A stretch of DNA of 64,000 nt, from NCBI GenBank assembly GCA_014654775.1, contig JACVZW010000007.1, positions 384,580-448,579 on the forward strand. The letters are read 5' to 3'. The notes under the pieces are model-generated. The model saw only the letters and a program-made list of their open reading frames with translations. It was not told the origin of the DNA and searched no databases. Of this stretch, positions 54,410 through 64,000 are shown one piece after another. How positions within the stretch are numbered: the stretch's first letter is position 1; every line of letters begins with the position of its first letter. The position numbers and the translations under genes were made by a program. This stretch comes from Paracoccaceae bacterium (lineage in GTDB: Bacteria; Pseudomonadota; Alphaproteobacteria; Rhodobacterales; Rhodobacteraceae).

Positions 54410-55330
54410 ATGACCACCCTCGTCTTCGGCCACAAATCCCCCGACACCGATTCCACTGGCTCGCCCATCATCTGGGCATGGTACCTGTCCGAGGTGCGCG
54501 GCACCCCGGCCAAGCCCGTCCTGCTGGGCGAACCCAATACCGAAGCGGCCTTCGTGCTGCGCCACTGGGGGCTGGACCAGCCCGCCATCATCGCCGACGT
54601 GACGGCCGAGGACAGCGTCGTCATCGTCGACACCAACAACCCCGCCGAATTGCCCCCCTCGATCAACGAGGCCAAGATCCAAGGCATCATCGACCACCAC
54701 CTTCTGGTCGGCGGCATCAAGACCAAGACGCCGATCGACATCACCATCCGCCCGCTCGCCTGCACCGCGACCATCATGCACGACCTGATGGGCGATGCCG
54801 TCGCCAAGGCGCCCAAGGCCATCAAGGGCGCGATGCTCTCCTGCATCCTGTCCGACACGCTGGAATTCCGCTCGCCCACCACCACCCCGCATGACCGCGC
54901 GGTGGCCGAGAAACTCGCCGCCGATCTGGGGGTGGACATCACCGACCTCGCCACCAAGATGTTCGAGGCGAAATCCGACGTCTCCGCCTTCTCCGATGCC
55001 GCGCTGCTGCGGATGGATTCCAAGGAATACACCGTCGCGGGCAAAGAGTTGCGCGTCTCGGTGCTGGAAACCACCGCGCCCAAGGTGGTGCTCGACCGCA
55101 AGGACAGCCTGATGGCATCGATGGTCGACGTGGCCAAGGAAGACGGGGCCGATCAGGTGCTGCTCTTCGTCGTCGACATCATCCGCGAAGAGGCGACACT
55201 GCTGGTTCCCAATGACCTTGTGAAGCAGATCGCCGAAGCCTCCTTCGGCTGCACCGTTACGGGTGATACTGTCGTCCTGCCGGGGATCATGTCGCGCAAG
55301 AAGCAGATCATCCCAGCGCTGAAGCTCTGA
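54410..55330 (+). CDS. ppaC: Manganese-dependent inorganic pyrophosphatase
   Basis: A 306-residue DHH-family (class II) pyrophosphatase. VFGHKSPDTDSTGSPI carries the first metal ligands (H, D, D), VIVDTNNP the next Asp, IIDHHLLVG the DHH motif and the C-terminal SRKKQIIPAL the phosphate-binding R-K-K block. It removes pyrophosphate made by reactions such as ATP sulfurylase and Prs. Class II enzymes are less usual in alphaproteobacteria than class I but occur in Rhodobacteraceae. Confidence 0.94.
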   Translation: MTTLVFGHKSPDTDSTGSPIIWAWYLSEVRGTPAKPVLLGEPNTEAAFVLRHWGLDQPAIIADVTAEDSVVIVDTNNPAELPPSINEAKIQGIIDHHLLVGGIKTKTPIDITIRPLACTATIMHDLMGDAVAKAPKAIKGAMLSCILSDTLEFRSPTTTPHDRAVAEKLAADLGVDITDLATKMFEAKSDVSAFSDAALLRMDSKEYTVAGKELRVSVLETTAPKVVLDRKDSLMASMVDVAKEDGADQVLLFVVDIIREEATLLVPNDLVKQIAEASFGCTVTGDTVVLPGIMSRKKQIIPALKL

Positions 55331-55361
55331 CAGCCGCCCCTGCCCTCGGCCTGCCGGGGTG

Positions 55362-55402
55362 CCCTCTCCCTCCCCCGGCACGGGGGAGGGTCGGGGAGGG
55401 GG
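55362..55402 (+). repeat. C/G-rich hairpin element B, copy 5
   Basis: CCCTCTCCCTCCCCC pairs with GGGGGAGGG around GGCAC; 3' arm GGGGGAGGGTCGGGGAGGGG. It lies between ppaC and the HAD gene on the same strand, without an element A beside it. Confidence 0.88.
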
Positions 55403-55434
55403 TCTCCCTCGCCATCCCGCGGAAAGGCCAGACC

Positions 55435-56310
55435 ATGACAGACCTCATCCCCAGCCTCGCTTCCATCGCCGACGGCTATGATGCCGTCTTCTGCGATCTC
55501 TGGGGTTGCCTGCACAATGGCCAGACCCCCTTTCCCTCCGCCGTCGCCGCCCTGCGTGCCTTCCGCGCGCAAGGCAAGACCGTGCTGCTTCTCACCAACT
55601 CTCCCCGCCCGAAATCCTCCGTCATCTCCCAGCTTGCCCGCATCGGCGTGCCGACCGACGCTTGGGATGAAATCGTGTCGTCCGGCGACGCCAGCCAATA
55701 TGCGATGCTGTCCGGCGCGGTCGGGACCCGCATCCACCATATCGGCGCGATCAAGGATGAAACCTTCTTCACCGACCTGCCCGCCGATGCCCCCGCCCTT
55801 GCCATCACCCGCGTCCCCTTGGCCGAAGCCGAAGGCGTGGTCTGCACCGGCCTGAAAGACGATCTGACCGAAACGCCCGAGGATTACCGCGCCAGCCTCC
55901 TGATGATGAAGGCGAAGGGCCTGACCCTGCTTTGCGCCAATCCCGACCTGATCGTCGATCTGGGCGAACGGCGCCTCTTCTGCGCCGGCGCGCTGGCGCA
56001 GGCCTATGAGGCGATGGGGGGCACCGCCCTCTACTACGGCAAGCCGCATCCGCCGATCTACGACCTCGCCCGCCGCCGCCTTGCTGCCCTGACCGGGCAG
56101 GACGAGGCGCGCATCCTCGCCATCGGCGACGGCATCGCGACCGACATTCAGGGCGGCATCGGCGAAGGGATCGACACGCTCTTCGTCACCGCGGGCATCG
56201 CGGCGCATGAATTCGGCCCCGATCCCGCCCAGCCTGACCCGGCCCGCCTGCGCGCCTGGCTGGACGCACAACAGCTTTCCCCCACCTACGGGATCCCCTT
56301 CCTCGCCTGA
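55435..56310 (+). CDS. TIGR01459 family HAD-type hydrolase
   Basis: A 291-residue HAD subfamily IIA phosphatase: motif I is VFCDLWGCLHNG (Asp nucleophile, with Trp-Gly after it as in TIGR01459), motif II LLLTNSPRPKS, motif III near YYGKPHPPIYDLA and motif IV ILAIGDGIATDIQGG. The substrate is unknown; the family is linked to 4-nitrophenylphosphatase-like and nucleotide phosphatases. The element B hairpin lies in its leader. Confidence 0.88.
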   Translation: MTDLIPSLASIADGYDAVFCDLWGCLHNGQTPFPSAVAALRAFRAQGKTVLLLTNSPRPKSSVISQLARIGVPTDAWDEIVSSGDASQYAMLSGAVGTRIHHIGAIKDETFFTDLPADAPALAITRVPLAEAEGVVCTGLKDDLTETPEDYRASLLMMKAKGLTLLCANPDLIVDLGERRLFCAGALAQAYEAMGGTALYYGKPHPPIYDLARRRLAALTGQDEARILAIGDGIATDIQGGIGEGIDTLFVTAGIAAHEFGPDPAQPDPARLRAWLDAQQLSPTYGIPFLA

Positions 56311-56515
56311 CGCGATTTCTGACGCGGACATCGCAGCGGACTGTGACGCACATTCCGCCGCCTCCGGCGCCGCCCCGGTTTCCGTGTCAGATTTCGCACC
56401 CACCTCGCAACATTCTTGCGCTAAAAGTCGCACTCAGGATAAAAAGTTACCCAACCGAATTGCGCCGCAGCGCGGCATCGGCTAGTGTCCCCCCAGCACA
56501 GTCAAGGATTCGGCC

Positions 56516-56971
56516 ATGTTCGCTCGCGCCATCGACAATCAGCCCCGCGGCACCATCTGCATCGAGGATCTCGAAATCGGGATGACTCGCTCGCTGCTGA
56601 AAACCGTGACCGATCGCGATATCGAGATGTTCGCCGAAGTCTCCACCGACCGGAACCCCGTGCATCTGGACGATTCCTATGCGCAGGACACCATCTTTCA
56701 GGGCCGCATCGCCCATGGAATGCTGACCGCTGGCCTCATCTCCGCCGTCATCGGGGAACAGCTTCCCGGCCATGGCACCGTCTATCTGGGCCAAAGCCTA
56801 AAGTTCATGGCCCCCGTCCGCCCCGGCGATACCGTCCGGGCCGAGGTGAAGGTGACCGCGATCGATCACGCCAAGCGCCGCGTCACCCTTGAAACCCACT
56901 GCGCCGTGGGTAATACCGTCGTCCTGAAGGGCGAGGCGCTGGTTCTGGCACCCTCGCGCAAGTTCGACTGA
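56516..56971 (+). CDS. MaoC family dehydratase ((R)-enoyl-CoA hydratase-like)
   Basis: A 151-residue hotdog protein with the hydratase 2 motif: AEVSTDRNPVHLDDSYAQDTIFQGRIAHGMLTAGLISAVIGEQLPG, where Asp, Asn and His form the active site. It hydrates trans-2-enoyl-CoA to (R)-3-hydroxyacyl-CoA, often feeding polyhydroxyalkanoate synthesis. It follows a 205-bp gap with no gene seen and precedes ribF by 35 bp. Confidence 0.9.
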   Translation: MFARAIDNQPRGTICIEDLEIGMTRSLLKTVTDRDIEMFAEVSTDRNPVHLDDSYAQDTIFQGRIAHGMLTAGLISAVIGEQLPGHGTVYLGQSLKFMAPVRPGDTVRAEVKVTAIDHAKRRVTLETHCAVGNTVVLKGEALVLAPSRKFD

Positions 56972-57006
56972 CACTGACGGGGCGGACACCCCGCCCCCGG
57001 GGAAAG

Positions 57007-57933
57007 ATGCGCGTTCACCACCACTGGCAAGGTCTGGGCATCGAGGCCCGTGGCGCCTCCGTCGCCATGGGCAATTTCGATGGCGTCCATCTGGGCCACC
57101 GTTCGGTGATCGATCTTGCGCGGCGCCCCGGCGCGCCCTTGGGCATCGTGACCTTCGAACCGCATCCACGTCAGGTCTTCGCGCCCGACGCCCCCCCCTT
57201 CCGCCTGATGAATGCCGAGGCCCGCGCCAACCGCCTTGCCAAGCTGGGCGTGGATCAGCTTTACCAACTGCACTTCGACAAGACGCTCGCCTCCCTCACC
57301 CCTGACGCCTTCGCCCGCGACGTGCTGGCCGAAGGCTTGGGCGTGTCCCATGTCGTCGTCGGCGCGGATTTCTGCTTCGGCAAAGGCCGCGCGGGCACCG
57401 CCGCCGACCTGACTGCACTGGGGCAACAGCACGGCTTCGACGTCACCATCGCCCCCCTCCTTTCCGTCGGCGGATGGGAAGTGTCCTCCACCGCCATCCG
57501 GCAGTCCCTGTCCGAAGGCCGCCCCCGCGACGCCGCCGCCATGCTGGGCCATTGGCACCGGATCGAGGGCGCGGTGATCCATGGCGAAAAGCGGGGCCGC
57601 GAATTGGGCTATCCCACCGCCAACATGTCCGTCGATGGCCTGCACCTGCCCCGCCACGGCGTTTATGCGGTGAAGGTCGACATCCTCTCCGGCCCGCAGG
57701 CCGGGGCGCATATCGGCGCGGCCTCGCTCGGCGTACGGCCCATGTTCGGCGAGAACCGTCCCAACCTTGAAACCTTCCTCTTCGATTTCGCGGGCGATCT
57801 TTACGGCCACCACCTCTCCATCGCCTTCGTCGATTTCCTGCGGCCCGAGTTGAAATTCGACAGCCTCGACGCCCTCATCGCCCAGATGGAGGCCGACTGC
57901 ACCCAGGCCCGCGCGATCCTCACGGCGCTGTAA
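57007..57933 (+). CDS. ribF: Bifunctional riboflavin kinase/FAD synthetase
   Basis: A 308-residue protein: N-terminal FMN adenylyltransferase with VAMGNFDGVHLGHRSVIDLARR (nucleotidyl-transferase GNFDGxHxGH) and VSSTAIRQSLSEGRP; C-terminal flavokinase with GRELGYPTANMSVDG and PHRHGVYAVKV-like strand, then RPMFGENRPNLETFLFDFAGDLYG. It makes FMN and FAD. No FMN riboswitch is seen. Tandem palindromes start 5 bases after the stop. Confidence 0.95.
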   Translation: MRVHHHWQGLGIEARGASVAMGNFDGVHLGHRSVIDLARRPGAPLGIVTFEPHPRQVFAPDAPPFRLMNAEARANRLAKLGVDQLYQLHFDKTLASLTPDAFARDVLAEGLGVSHVVVGADFCFGKGRAGTAADLTALGQQHGFDVTIAPLLSVGGWEVSSTAIRQSLSEGRPRDAAAMLGHWHRIEGAVIHGEKRGRELGYPTANMSVDGLHLPRHGVYAVKVDILSGPQAGAHIGAASLGVRPMFGENRPNLETFLFDFAGDLYGHHLSIAFVDFLRPELKFDSLDALIAQMEADCTQARAILTAL

Positions 57934-57938
57934 TCCCC

Positions 57939-57980
57939 AAATTTCTTCGAAGAAATTTGCAAATTCCGTCGAACGAATTT
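57939..57980. repeat. Tandem 20-bp AT-rich palindromes (element D), locus 3
   Basis: AAATTTCTTCGAAGAAATTT (57939-57958) is perfect; AAATTCCGTCGAACGAATTT (57961-57980) is an imperfect second unit, period 22 bp, joined by GC as at 39200. They lie between the ribF stop and the YcgN gene. Confidence 0.88.
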
Positions 57981-58025
57981 GACCCACCCCTTCCCTTTTC
58001 CCCCGCCCCGTCGCACCTTCCGGCG

Positions 58026-58481
58026 ATGACCGACAAACTCCGCCCCCGCTTCTGGGAAACCGTTCCCCTCACCAAGATGACCCCCCCCGAATGGGAGGCG
58101 CTCTGTGACGGCTGCGGCAAATGCTGCCTGAACAAGATCGAGTATGAGGATACGGGCGAGGTGGATTACACACGCATCGCCTGCCGCCTGCTGGACGGTC
58201 AAAGCTGCCGGTGCAGCCAATACGAAATCCGCCACCAATTCGTCCCCGATTGCGTGCGCCTCACGCCCAAGACCCTGCCCAAGATCGCCTATTGGATGCC
58301 GCGCAGCTGCGCCTATCGTCTGCTTCATGAAGGCAAGCCCCTGCCCGACTGGCATCCCCTGCTGACCGGCGATCCCGAAAGCACCCATGCCTCCGGCAAT
58401 TCCGTGCGCGGCCTGACCATCCCCGAATTCGAGGTCGATGAGGATGACTGGGACGACTACATCATCGATGAGAAACCCTGA
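58026..58481 (+). CDS. YcgN family cysteine-cluster protein (UPF0260)
   Basis: A 151-residue protein with a Cys-rich pattern: LCDGCGKCCLNK, then ACRLLDGQSCRCSQYEIRHQFVPDC and SCAYRLLHEGKPLPDWHPL. It fits the CxxCxxCC zinc/iron-sulfur cluster (UPF0260/YcgN) family of unknown function. The acidic end (DEDDWDDYIIDEKP) is usual. The ATG at 58026 is chosen over the ORF start inside the palindromes. The TGATG end couples it to the threonine aldolase. Confidence 0.9.
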   Translation: MTDKLRPRFWETVPLTKMTPPEWEALCDGCGKCCLNKIEYEDTGEVDYTRIACRLLDGQSCRCSQYEIRHQFVPDCVRLTPKTLPKIAYWMPRSCAYRLLHEGKPLPDWHPLLTGDPESTHASGNSVRGLTIPEFEVDEDDWDDYIIDEKP

Positions 58482-59512
58482 TGTTCTTCGCCTCCGACAA
58501 CACCTCCGGCGTACCGACCCAGATCATGGCCGCGCTCGCCCACGCCAATGAAGGCTACGCTCGCAGCTATGGCGCCGATGACATCATGGCCCGCGTCACC
58601 GCCCGCCTGAGGCAGATCTTCGACGCGCCCGAGGCGCAGGTCCACCTCGTCCCCACCGGCACCGCCGCCAATGCGCTGGCCCTTGCCACACTCACCCCGC
58701 CTTGGGGCGCGGTTTTCTGCCACCGCCACGCCCATATCGCCGAAGACGAATGCGGCGCGCCGGAATTCTTCACGAACGGCGCAAAGCTCGTGCTGATCGA
58801 CGGCCCCCACGGCAAGATCACCCCCGCCGCGCTGACCGAATCCCTCGCCACCACCGGCGCCTCCGGCGTCCACGGCGTGCAGCGCGGCGCGCTCTCCCTC
58901 ACCAATGTGACCGAGGCAGGCACAACCTACACCCCCGCCGAAATCGCCGCCCTCACTGCCATCGCCAAATCCCACGGCCTGCCCTGCCATCTCGACGGCG
59001 CGCGCTTCGCCAATGCCCTTGTCGCCACCGGGGCCACGCCTGCCGAAATGACCTGGCAGGCGGGCATCGACGCGCTCTCCTTCGGGGGCACCAAAAACGG
59101 GCTTCTGGGGGTAGAGGCAGTCATCCTCTTCGACCCCGCCAAATCATGGGAGTTGGAACTCAGGCGCAAACGCGGCGGGCATCTCTTCTCCAAGCACCGC
59201 TTCCTCTCCGCGCAGATGGAGGCCTATCTGCAAGATGACCTCTGGCTCCGCCTCGCCGCCCATGCCAACCGGATGGGCCAGCGCCTCGCCTCCGGCATCG
59301 CCGCGATGAACAGCGCGGCCCTCACCCACCCGACACAGGCCAATATGGTCTTCGCCAATTGGGAACCCGGCGGCCATGCCCGGCTTCAGGCCGGCGGCGC
59401 AGTCTATTACGACCTCCGCCCGAAAGAGGGCCGCGAAACCGCCCGCATGGTCGCCTCATGGAACACGACCGAGGATCACGTCGACCGCTTCCTCGCCCAT
59501 CTCAAGGGCTGA
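58481..59512 (+). CDS. Low-specificity L-threonine aldolase family protein
   Basis: A 343-residue PLP enzyme of fold type I: SDNTSGVPTQIMAALAHANEGYARSYGADDI (family N-terminus), LVPTGTAANALALATL and HRHAHIAEDECGAPEFF, HLDGARFANALVATG, and the Schiff-base Lys in LSFGGTKNGLLGVEAVIL. It cleaves L-threonine or allo-threonine to glycine and acetaldehyde. Its ATG overlaps the upstream stop by one base. Confidence 0.9.
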   Translation: MFFASDNTSGVPTQIMAALAHANEGYARSYGADDIMARVTARLRQIFDAPEAQVHLVPTGTAANALALATLTPPWGAVFCHRHAHIAEDECGAPEFFTNGAKLVLIDGPHGKITPAALTESLATTGASGVHGVQRGALSLTNVTEAGTTYTPAEIAALTAIAKSHGLPCHLDGARFANALVATGATPAEMTWQAGIDALSFGGTKNGLLGVEAVILFDPAKSWELELRRKRGGHLFSKHRFLSAQMEAYLQDDLWLRLAAHANRMGQRLASGIAAMNSAALTHPTQANMVFANWEPGGHARLQAGGAVYYDLRPKEGRETARMVASWNTTEDHVDRFLAHLKG

Positions 59513-59519
59513 CCCGCCC

Positions 59520-59542
59520 CTTCATCTTGGCCCAAATACTCA
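59520..59542 (+). repeat. Dispersed element A, copy 6
   Basis: An exact copy 7 bases after the threonine aldolase stop, between convergent genes, followed 40 bp later by element B copy 6. Confidence 0.9.
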
Positions 59543-59582
59543 TCTGCACCGATGCCACCCCCACCCCGGTCGCCTGAAGGCG

Positions 59583-59628
59583 CCCTCCCCTCCCCCGTTC
59601 TTCACGGGGGAGGGGCCGGGGGAGGGGG
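59583..59628 (+). repeat. C/G-rich hairpin element B, copy 6
   Basis: CCCTCCCCTCCCCC pairs with GGGGGAGGGG around GTTCTTCAC; the 3' arm GGGGGAGGGGCCGGGGGAGG keeps four G-runs. It lies between the two convergent genes and ends 15 bp from the stop of the next. Confidence 0.87.
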
Positions 59629-59643
59629 TCCCCCCAAAGGCAC

Positions 59644-60237
59644 TCACCGCCCCGCCAGATGATCCTCCAGCAGGTCCAGCCGATCCTGCCCCCAGAACCT
59701 CTCTTCCCCCACGATATAGAAGGGCAGGCCGAACACCCCCCGTGCCACCGCCTCCTCAAGGTTCCGCACATAGACGTCCGCCGCCATGAACATCCCCCGA
59801 TCCGCCACGCCCGGATCGAACGCGTTCTCGGCGAGGATCGCCTTCACCACCTCATCCTCGGCGATGTTGCGCCCCTCGGCCCAGACCGCGCGCGGAAAGG
59901 CCTGTACCAGAGCCCCCAGATCGCCGCCCCCCGCCGCCTGCGCCGCGATGATGGCATAGCTCGCGGGCGCCGGGTTCACCGGAAAGAAGAAGGGATGCAG
60001 GTCCAGCTTCATCCCCAGCCGCTTGGACCACCGCGCCAGTTCCTGCAACCGGTACGCCTTGCGGCTTTCATGCCGCTCGGCCAGCACCTGCCCCCCCGTC
60101 CGCGGAAACAGCGCGGGCCCGTCCAGCGCCACATAGCGGATGCTCGCCCCCTGCCGCTCCGCGATCCGCTCCAGCCGATCGCCCGCCAGATAGACCCAAG
60201 GGGAAATGGGGGTGAAGAAGTAATCGATCTGCGCCAT
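59644..60237 (-). CDS. 2-hydroxychromene-2-carboxylate isomerase/DsbA-like family protein
   Basis: A 197-residue thioredoxin-fold protein of the HCCA isomerase/GST-kappa group. [20 protein letters not shown] has SPW where DsbA has CxxC, so it is not a disulfide oxidase; the C-terminal [31 protein letters not shown] is the diagnostic block. It may isomerise an aromatic degradation intermediate with glutathione, but no such pathway is nearby. ATG at 60237 is used instead of the far upstream ORF start. Confidence 0.86.
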   Translation of the reverse strand: MAQIDYFFTPISPWVYLAGDRLERIAERQGASIRYVALDGPALFPRTGGQVLAERHESRKAYRLQELARWSKRLGMKLDLHPFFFPVNPAPASYAIIAAQAAGGGDLGALVQAFPRAVWAEGRNIAEDEVVKAILAENAFDPGVADRGMFMAADVYVRNLEEAVARGVFGLPFYIVGEERFWGQDRLDLLEDHLAGR

Positions 60238-60328
60238 TTGCACGCCCCTGCTTGCCTTCGGTTCCCAAGACCGTAACGCGGTGGTAACAGACGGCCAACA
60301 CCGAATCCGCCGCCCACCGGAGAGCCAA

Positions 60329-61348
60329 ATGCCCGCCATCACCGAGCCGAAACTGATTTCCGGCAACGCCAACCTGTCGCTTGCGAAATCCATCGCCCGC
60401 CGCATGTCGATGCATCGCGGCATGTCGGTGAACCTCGTCGATGCGCGGATCGAACGGTTCAACGATCAAGAGATTTTCGTAGAGGTGTTCGAAAACGTCC
60501 GGGGCGAGGATATGTATGTCATCCAGCCCACCTCGAACCCGGCCAATGACAACCTGATGGAACTTCTCATCATGGTCGATGCGCTGCGCCGCTCTTCGGC
60601 GGCCCGCATCACCGCCGTGATCCCCTATTTCGGCTATGCCCGTCAGGACCGCCGCGCCAAGGCCCGCACGCCCATCAGCGCCAAGCTCGTCTCGAACCTG
60701 ATCGAAACCTCCGGCGTGGACCGGGTCCTGACCCTCGACCTGCACGCGGCGCAGATTCAGGGCTTCTTCGACATCCCCGTCGACAACCTCTATGCCAGCC
60801 CCGTCTTCGCGCTCGACATCGAACACCATTTCAAGGGCGCGATGGAGGATCTGATGATCGTCTCGCCCGACGTGGGCGGCGTGGCCCGCGCCCGCGAACT
60901 GGCCAAGCGGATCAACGCCCCCCTCGCCATCGTCGACAAGCGGCGCGAAAAGGCGGGCGAAGTCGCGGGCATGACGGTCATCGGCAATGTCGAAGGCAAG
61001 AAATGCATCATCGTCGATGACATCTGCGACACGGCCGGAACGCTCTGCAAGGCGGCAGAGGTGCTGCTGGAGAATGGCGCGACCGAGGTCCATTCCTACA
61101 TCACCCACGGCGTTCTGTCGGGTCCGGCGGTGGAGCGGGTGCAGAATTCGGTGATGAAATCCCTCGTCATCACCGACTCGATCGAACCGACCGACCGCGT
61201 CAAGGCGGCCAGCAACATCCGCATCGTCCCCACCGCGCCGATCTTCGCGCAGGCCATCCTCAACATCTGGAACGGCACCTCCGTCTCGTCCCTGTTCGAG
61301 ACGGACACCCTCGTTCCGATCTATGAAGGCATGTATCAGCGCGGCTAA
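60329..61348 (+). CDS. prs: Ribose-phosphate pyrophosphokinase (PRPP synthetase)
   Basis: A 339-residue class I enzyme making PRPP from ribose 5-phosphate and ATP for purine, pyrimidine, His, Trp and NAD synthesis. [18 protein letters not shown], the RRQD-like loop [18 protein letters not shown], the catalytic-lysine region [13 protein letters not shown] and PRPP loop [13 protein letters not shown] are all present. It is slightly longer than E. coli Prs (315). GGAGAG lies 6 bases before the ATG. Confidence 0.96.
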   Translation: MPAITEPKLISGNANLSLAKSIARRMSMHRGMSVNLVDARIERFNDQEIFVEVFENVRGEDMYVIQPTSNPANDNLMELLIMVDALRRSSAARITAVIPYFGYARQDRRAKARTPISAKLVSNLIETSGVDRVLTLDLHAAQIQGFFDIPVDNLYASPVFALDIEHHFKGAMEDLMIVSPDVGGVARARELAKRINAPLAIVDKRREKAGEVAGMTVIGNVEGKKCIIVDDICDTAGTLCKAAEVLLENGATEVHSYITHGVLSGPAVERVQNSVMKSLVITDSIEPTDRVKAASNIRIVPTAPIFAQAILNIWNGTSVSSLFETDTLVPIYEGMYQRG

Positions 61349-61363
61349 GCGGCGGCAGCGCCC

Positions 61364-61729
61364 TTAGGCGATGTCCCAATCCTCTTCGTCCCGCACCGGG
61401 CCGATCGCTGTCCAATCGGCGCGGACCCGGGCGATGCGCGTGTCGCCCCATGTGCGAAAGACAAGGTGAAAGCCCGACACCGTCACATTCTCGGCCGTGA
61501 TGTCCGCACGCATGTTGGTCTTGTGATCCATGTCCCACAGCGAGATGCCCACCAGCACGGCCGGAGGGGCAAGGAACTTCTCTCCGAACGTGACGGTGAA
61601 CCGGCTTTCCCGGTCGCCATCCCCCGTCCACATCACCCCATCCGTCGCGAAATCAGAAAACAGCACCCGGCTGCCCTGCTGAATACCGACAGAATTGGGG
61701 GAGAGACGCTTCATCACCGGCTTTCTCAT
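61364..61729 (-). CDS. H-type lectin domain protein
   Basis: A 121-residue single H-lectin domain (PF09458-like): VGIQQGSRVLFSDFATDGVMWTGDGDRESRFTVTFGEKFLAPPAVLVGISLWDMDHKTNMRADITAENVTVSGFHLVFRTWGDTRIARVRADWTAIG. The pattern of strands and the terminal W.AIG are as in the Helix pomatia agglutinin group that binds GalNAc. There is no signal peptide, so its sugar role in a bacterium is open. It lies 102 bp downstream of atpC on the same strand. AAGGG precedes the ATG at 61729. Confidence 0.78.
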   Translation of the reverse strand: MRKPVMKRLSPNSVGIQQGSRVLFSDFATDGVMWTGDGDRESRFTVTFGEKFLAPPAVLVGISLWDMDHKTNMRADITAENVTVSGFHLVFRTWGDTRIARVRADWTAIGPVRDEEDWDIA

Positions 61730-61777
61730 CTGGACCCTTCAACCCCATACTCTGCACAACATGTGCCACCATAGCAG

Positions 61778-61804
61778 AAGGCCCCGCCTTGGCGACGGGG
61801 CCTT
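61778..61804. terminator. Hairpin downstream of atpC
   Basis: AAGGCCCCG and CGGGGCCTT form a perfect 9-bp stem with a 9-base loop, 27 bases after the atpC stop. On the minus strand the tail is TTCTGCT, a weak U-tract, so termination may be partial and let some transcript reach the lectin gene. Confidence 0.65.
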
Positions 61805-61830
61805 TCGCGTTTCCTACGTCCGCCGTTTGC

Positions 61831-62223
61831 TTACTGCCCGACCGCCGCGCGCAGCGCCAGCATGTCGTTGACCAGCTTGTCGGCAGTGTCCTTGTCCTCG
61901 GCACCGGCCGCGGCGTTCTTCGCCTCGGCCAGCAGCGCGTCGAACAGCGCCGCATTCGCCTCTTCCACCGGCACCGCACGCTCGGCCAGAACCGAAACCG
62001 TGCCCGCCGTGATCTCGGCAAAGCCGCCGGTCACGACATAGGCCTTGGCCCCGCCCGCACCGACCGCCTTCAGGATGCCGGGGCGCAGCGTGGTGATGGT
62101 GGGGGCATGCCCCTCCATCGCCGTCAGGTCACCCTCGGCCCCCGGGATCTGCACCTCGGTCGCGGCAACGGAGGCAAGCCTCCGCTCCGGCGAGACGAGG
62201 TCGAATTGCACCGTGCCTGCCAT
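61831..62223 (-). CDS. atpC: F1F0 ATP synthase subunit epsilon
   Basis: A 130-residue subunit: [51 protein letters not shown] is the standard beta-sandwich start; the C-terminal helices ([30 protein letters not shown]) are present but short, as in alphaproteobacteria. It is the central-stalk inhibitor/coupling subunit. It is the last gene of the atp operon. Confidence 0.95.
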   Translation of the reverse strand: MAGTVQFDLVSPERRLASVAATEVQIPGAEGDLTAMEGHAPTITTLRPGILKAVGAGGAKAYVVTGGFAEITAGTVSVLAERAVPVEEANAALFDALLAEAKNAAAGAEDKDTADKLVNDMLALRAAVGQ

Positions 62224-62238
62224 CGGCCTGTTCCCTTC

Positions 62239-64000
<1,762 letters not shown>

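Noticed and set aside
56311-56515. Possible FMN riboswitch near the maoC-ribF genes
   Set aside because: None of the conserved RFN helices can be found, and the 35-bp gap directly before ribF is too short to hold one.

Overview
The window is a continuous piece of a high-GC alphaproteobacterial chromosome, most likely from the Rhodobacteraceae (Rhodobacter, Tabrizicola or Gemmobacter-like). The basis is the gene content and order: sulfite-exporter/TIGR02186 pair, NfuA-TsaB-RimI, Lgt-MidA-PgeF, Hsp20-DUF1150, a fused sulfate adenylyltransferase/APS kinase, and atpG-atpD-atpC with an H-type lectin gene behind it. Most genes are chromosomal housekeeping. I see no transposase, integrase, phage gene, rRNA, tRNA or CRISPR array.

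Layout. 0-7 kb: end of a polar amino acid ABC permease, a MerR regulator facing two tandem PaaI-type thioesterases, a secreted subtilase beside a small outer-membrane-like protein, an orphan globin-coupled chemoreceptor, a MATE exporter and a CPBP membrane protease. 7-15 kb (minus strand): TSUP exporter with TIGR02186 partner, then a nucleoside uptake and salvage operon (BMP binding protein, double ABC ATPase, two permeases, purine nucleoside phosphorylase). 15-21 kb: rimI-tsaB-nfuA, a di-heme cytochrome c peroxidase, UspA, a branched-chain aminotransferase and an M3 oligopeptidase. 21-29 kb (plus strand): an acyl-CoA degradation locus with MerR regulator, acyl-CoA dehydrogenase, GST, thiolase, two cupins and a FadB/FadJ-like enzyme.

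29-45 kb: a Hint-domain protein, a sulfotransferase, 2-hydroxyacid dehydrogenase-csaA-proC, YbjN, ubiK, lgt-midA-pgeF, an Lrp regulator divergent from trxB, sat/cysC, and a heat-shock unit (hsp20-DUF1150) with a readable RpoH promoter, then purE-purK. 45-64 kb: lipase and iron permease, nudix-gre-GNAT, two DMT exporters, groES-groEL with a CIRCE operator, TraB/GumN, a second sulfotransferase, Mn-dependent pyrophosphatase, a HAD phosphatase, MaoC hydratase, ribF, threonine aldolase, prs, and the 3' part of the atp operon.

The least ordinary material is between the genes. Four repeat classes recur: (A) a ~22-bp element containing TTCATCTTGGCCCAAATACT, six copies; (B) a C-rich/G-rich hairpin whose 3' arm keeps four G-runs and matches the G-quadruplex pattern, six copies, three of them 40-46 bp after an A element in the same orientation; (C) a palindromic element containing GGATGGGCCATCCGGCCCAT, three copies; and (D) tandem 20-bp AT-rich palindromes centred on TCGA, spaced 22-23 bp and placed a few bases after stop codons. 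Starts were moved inward from many ORF-track starts on the basis of ribosome binding sites, overlaps and homologous N-termini.
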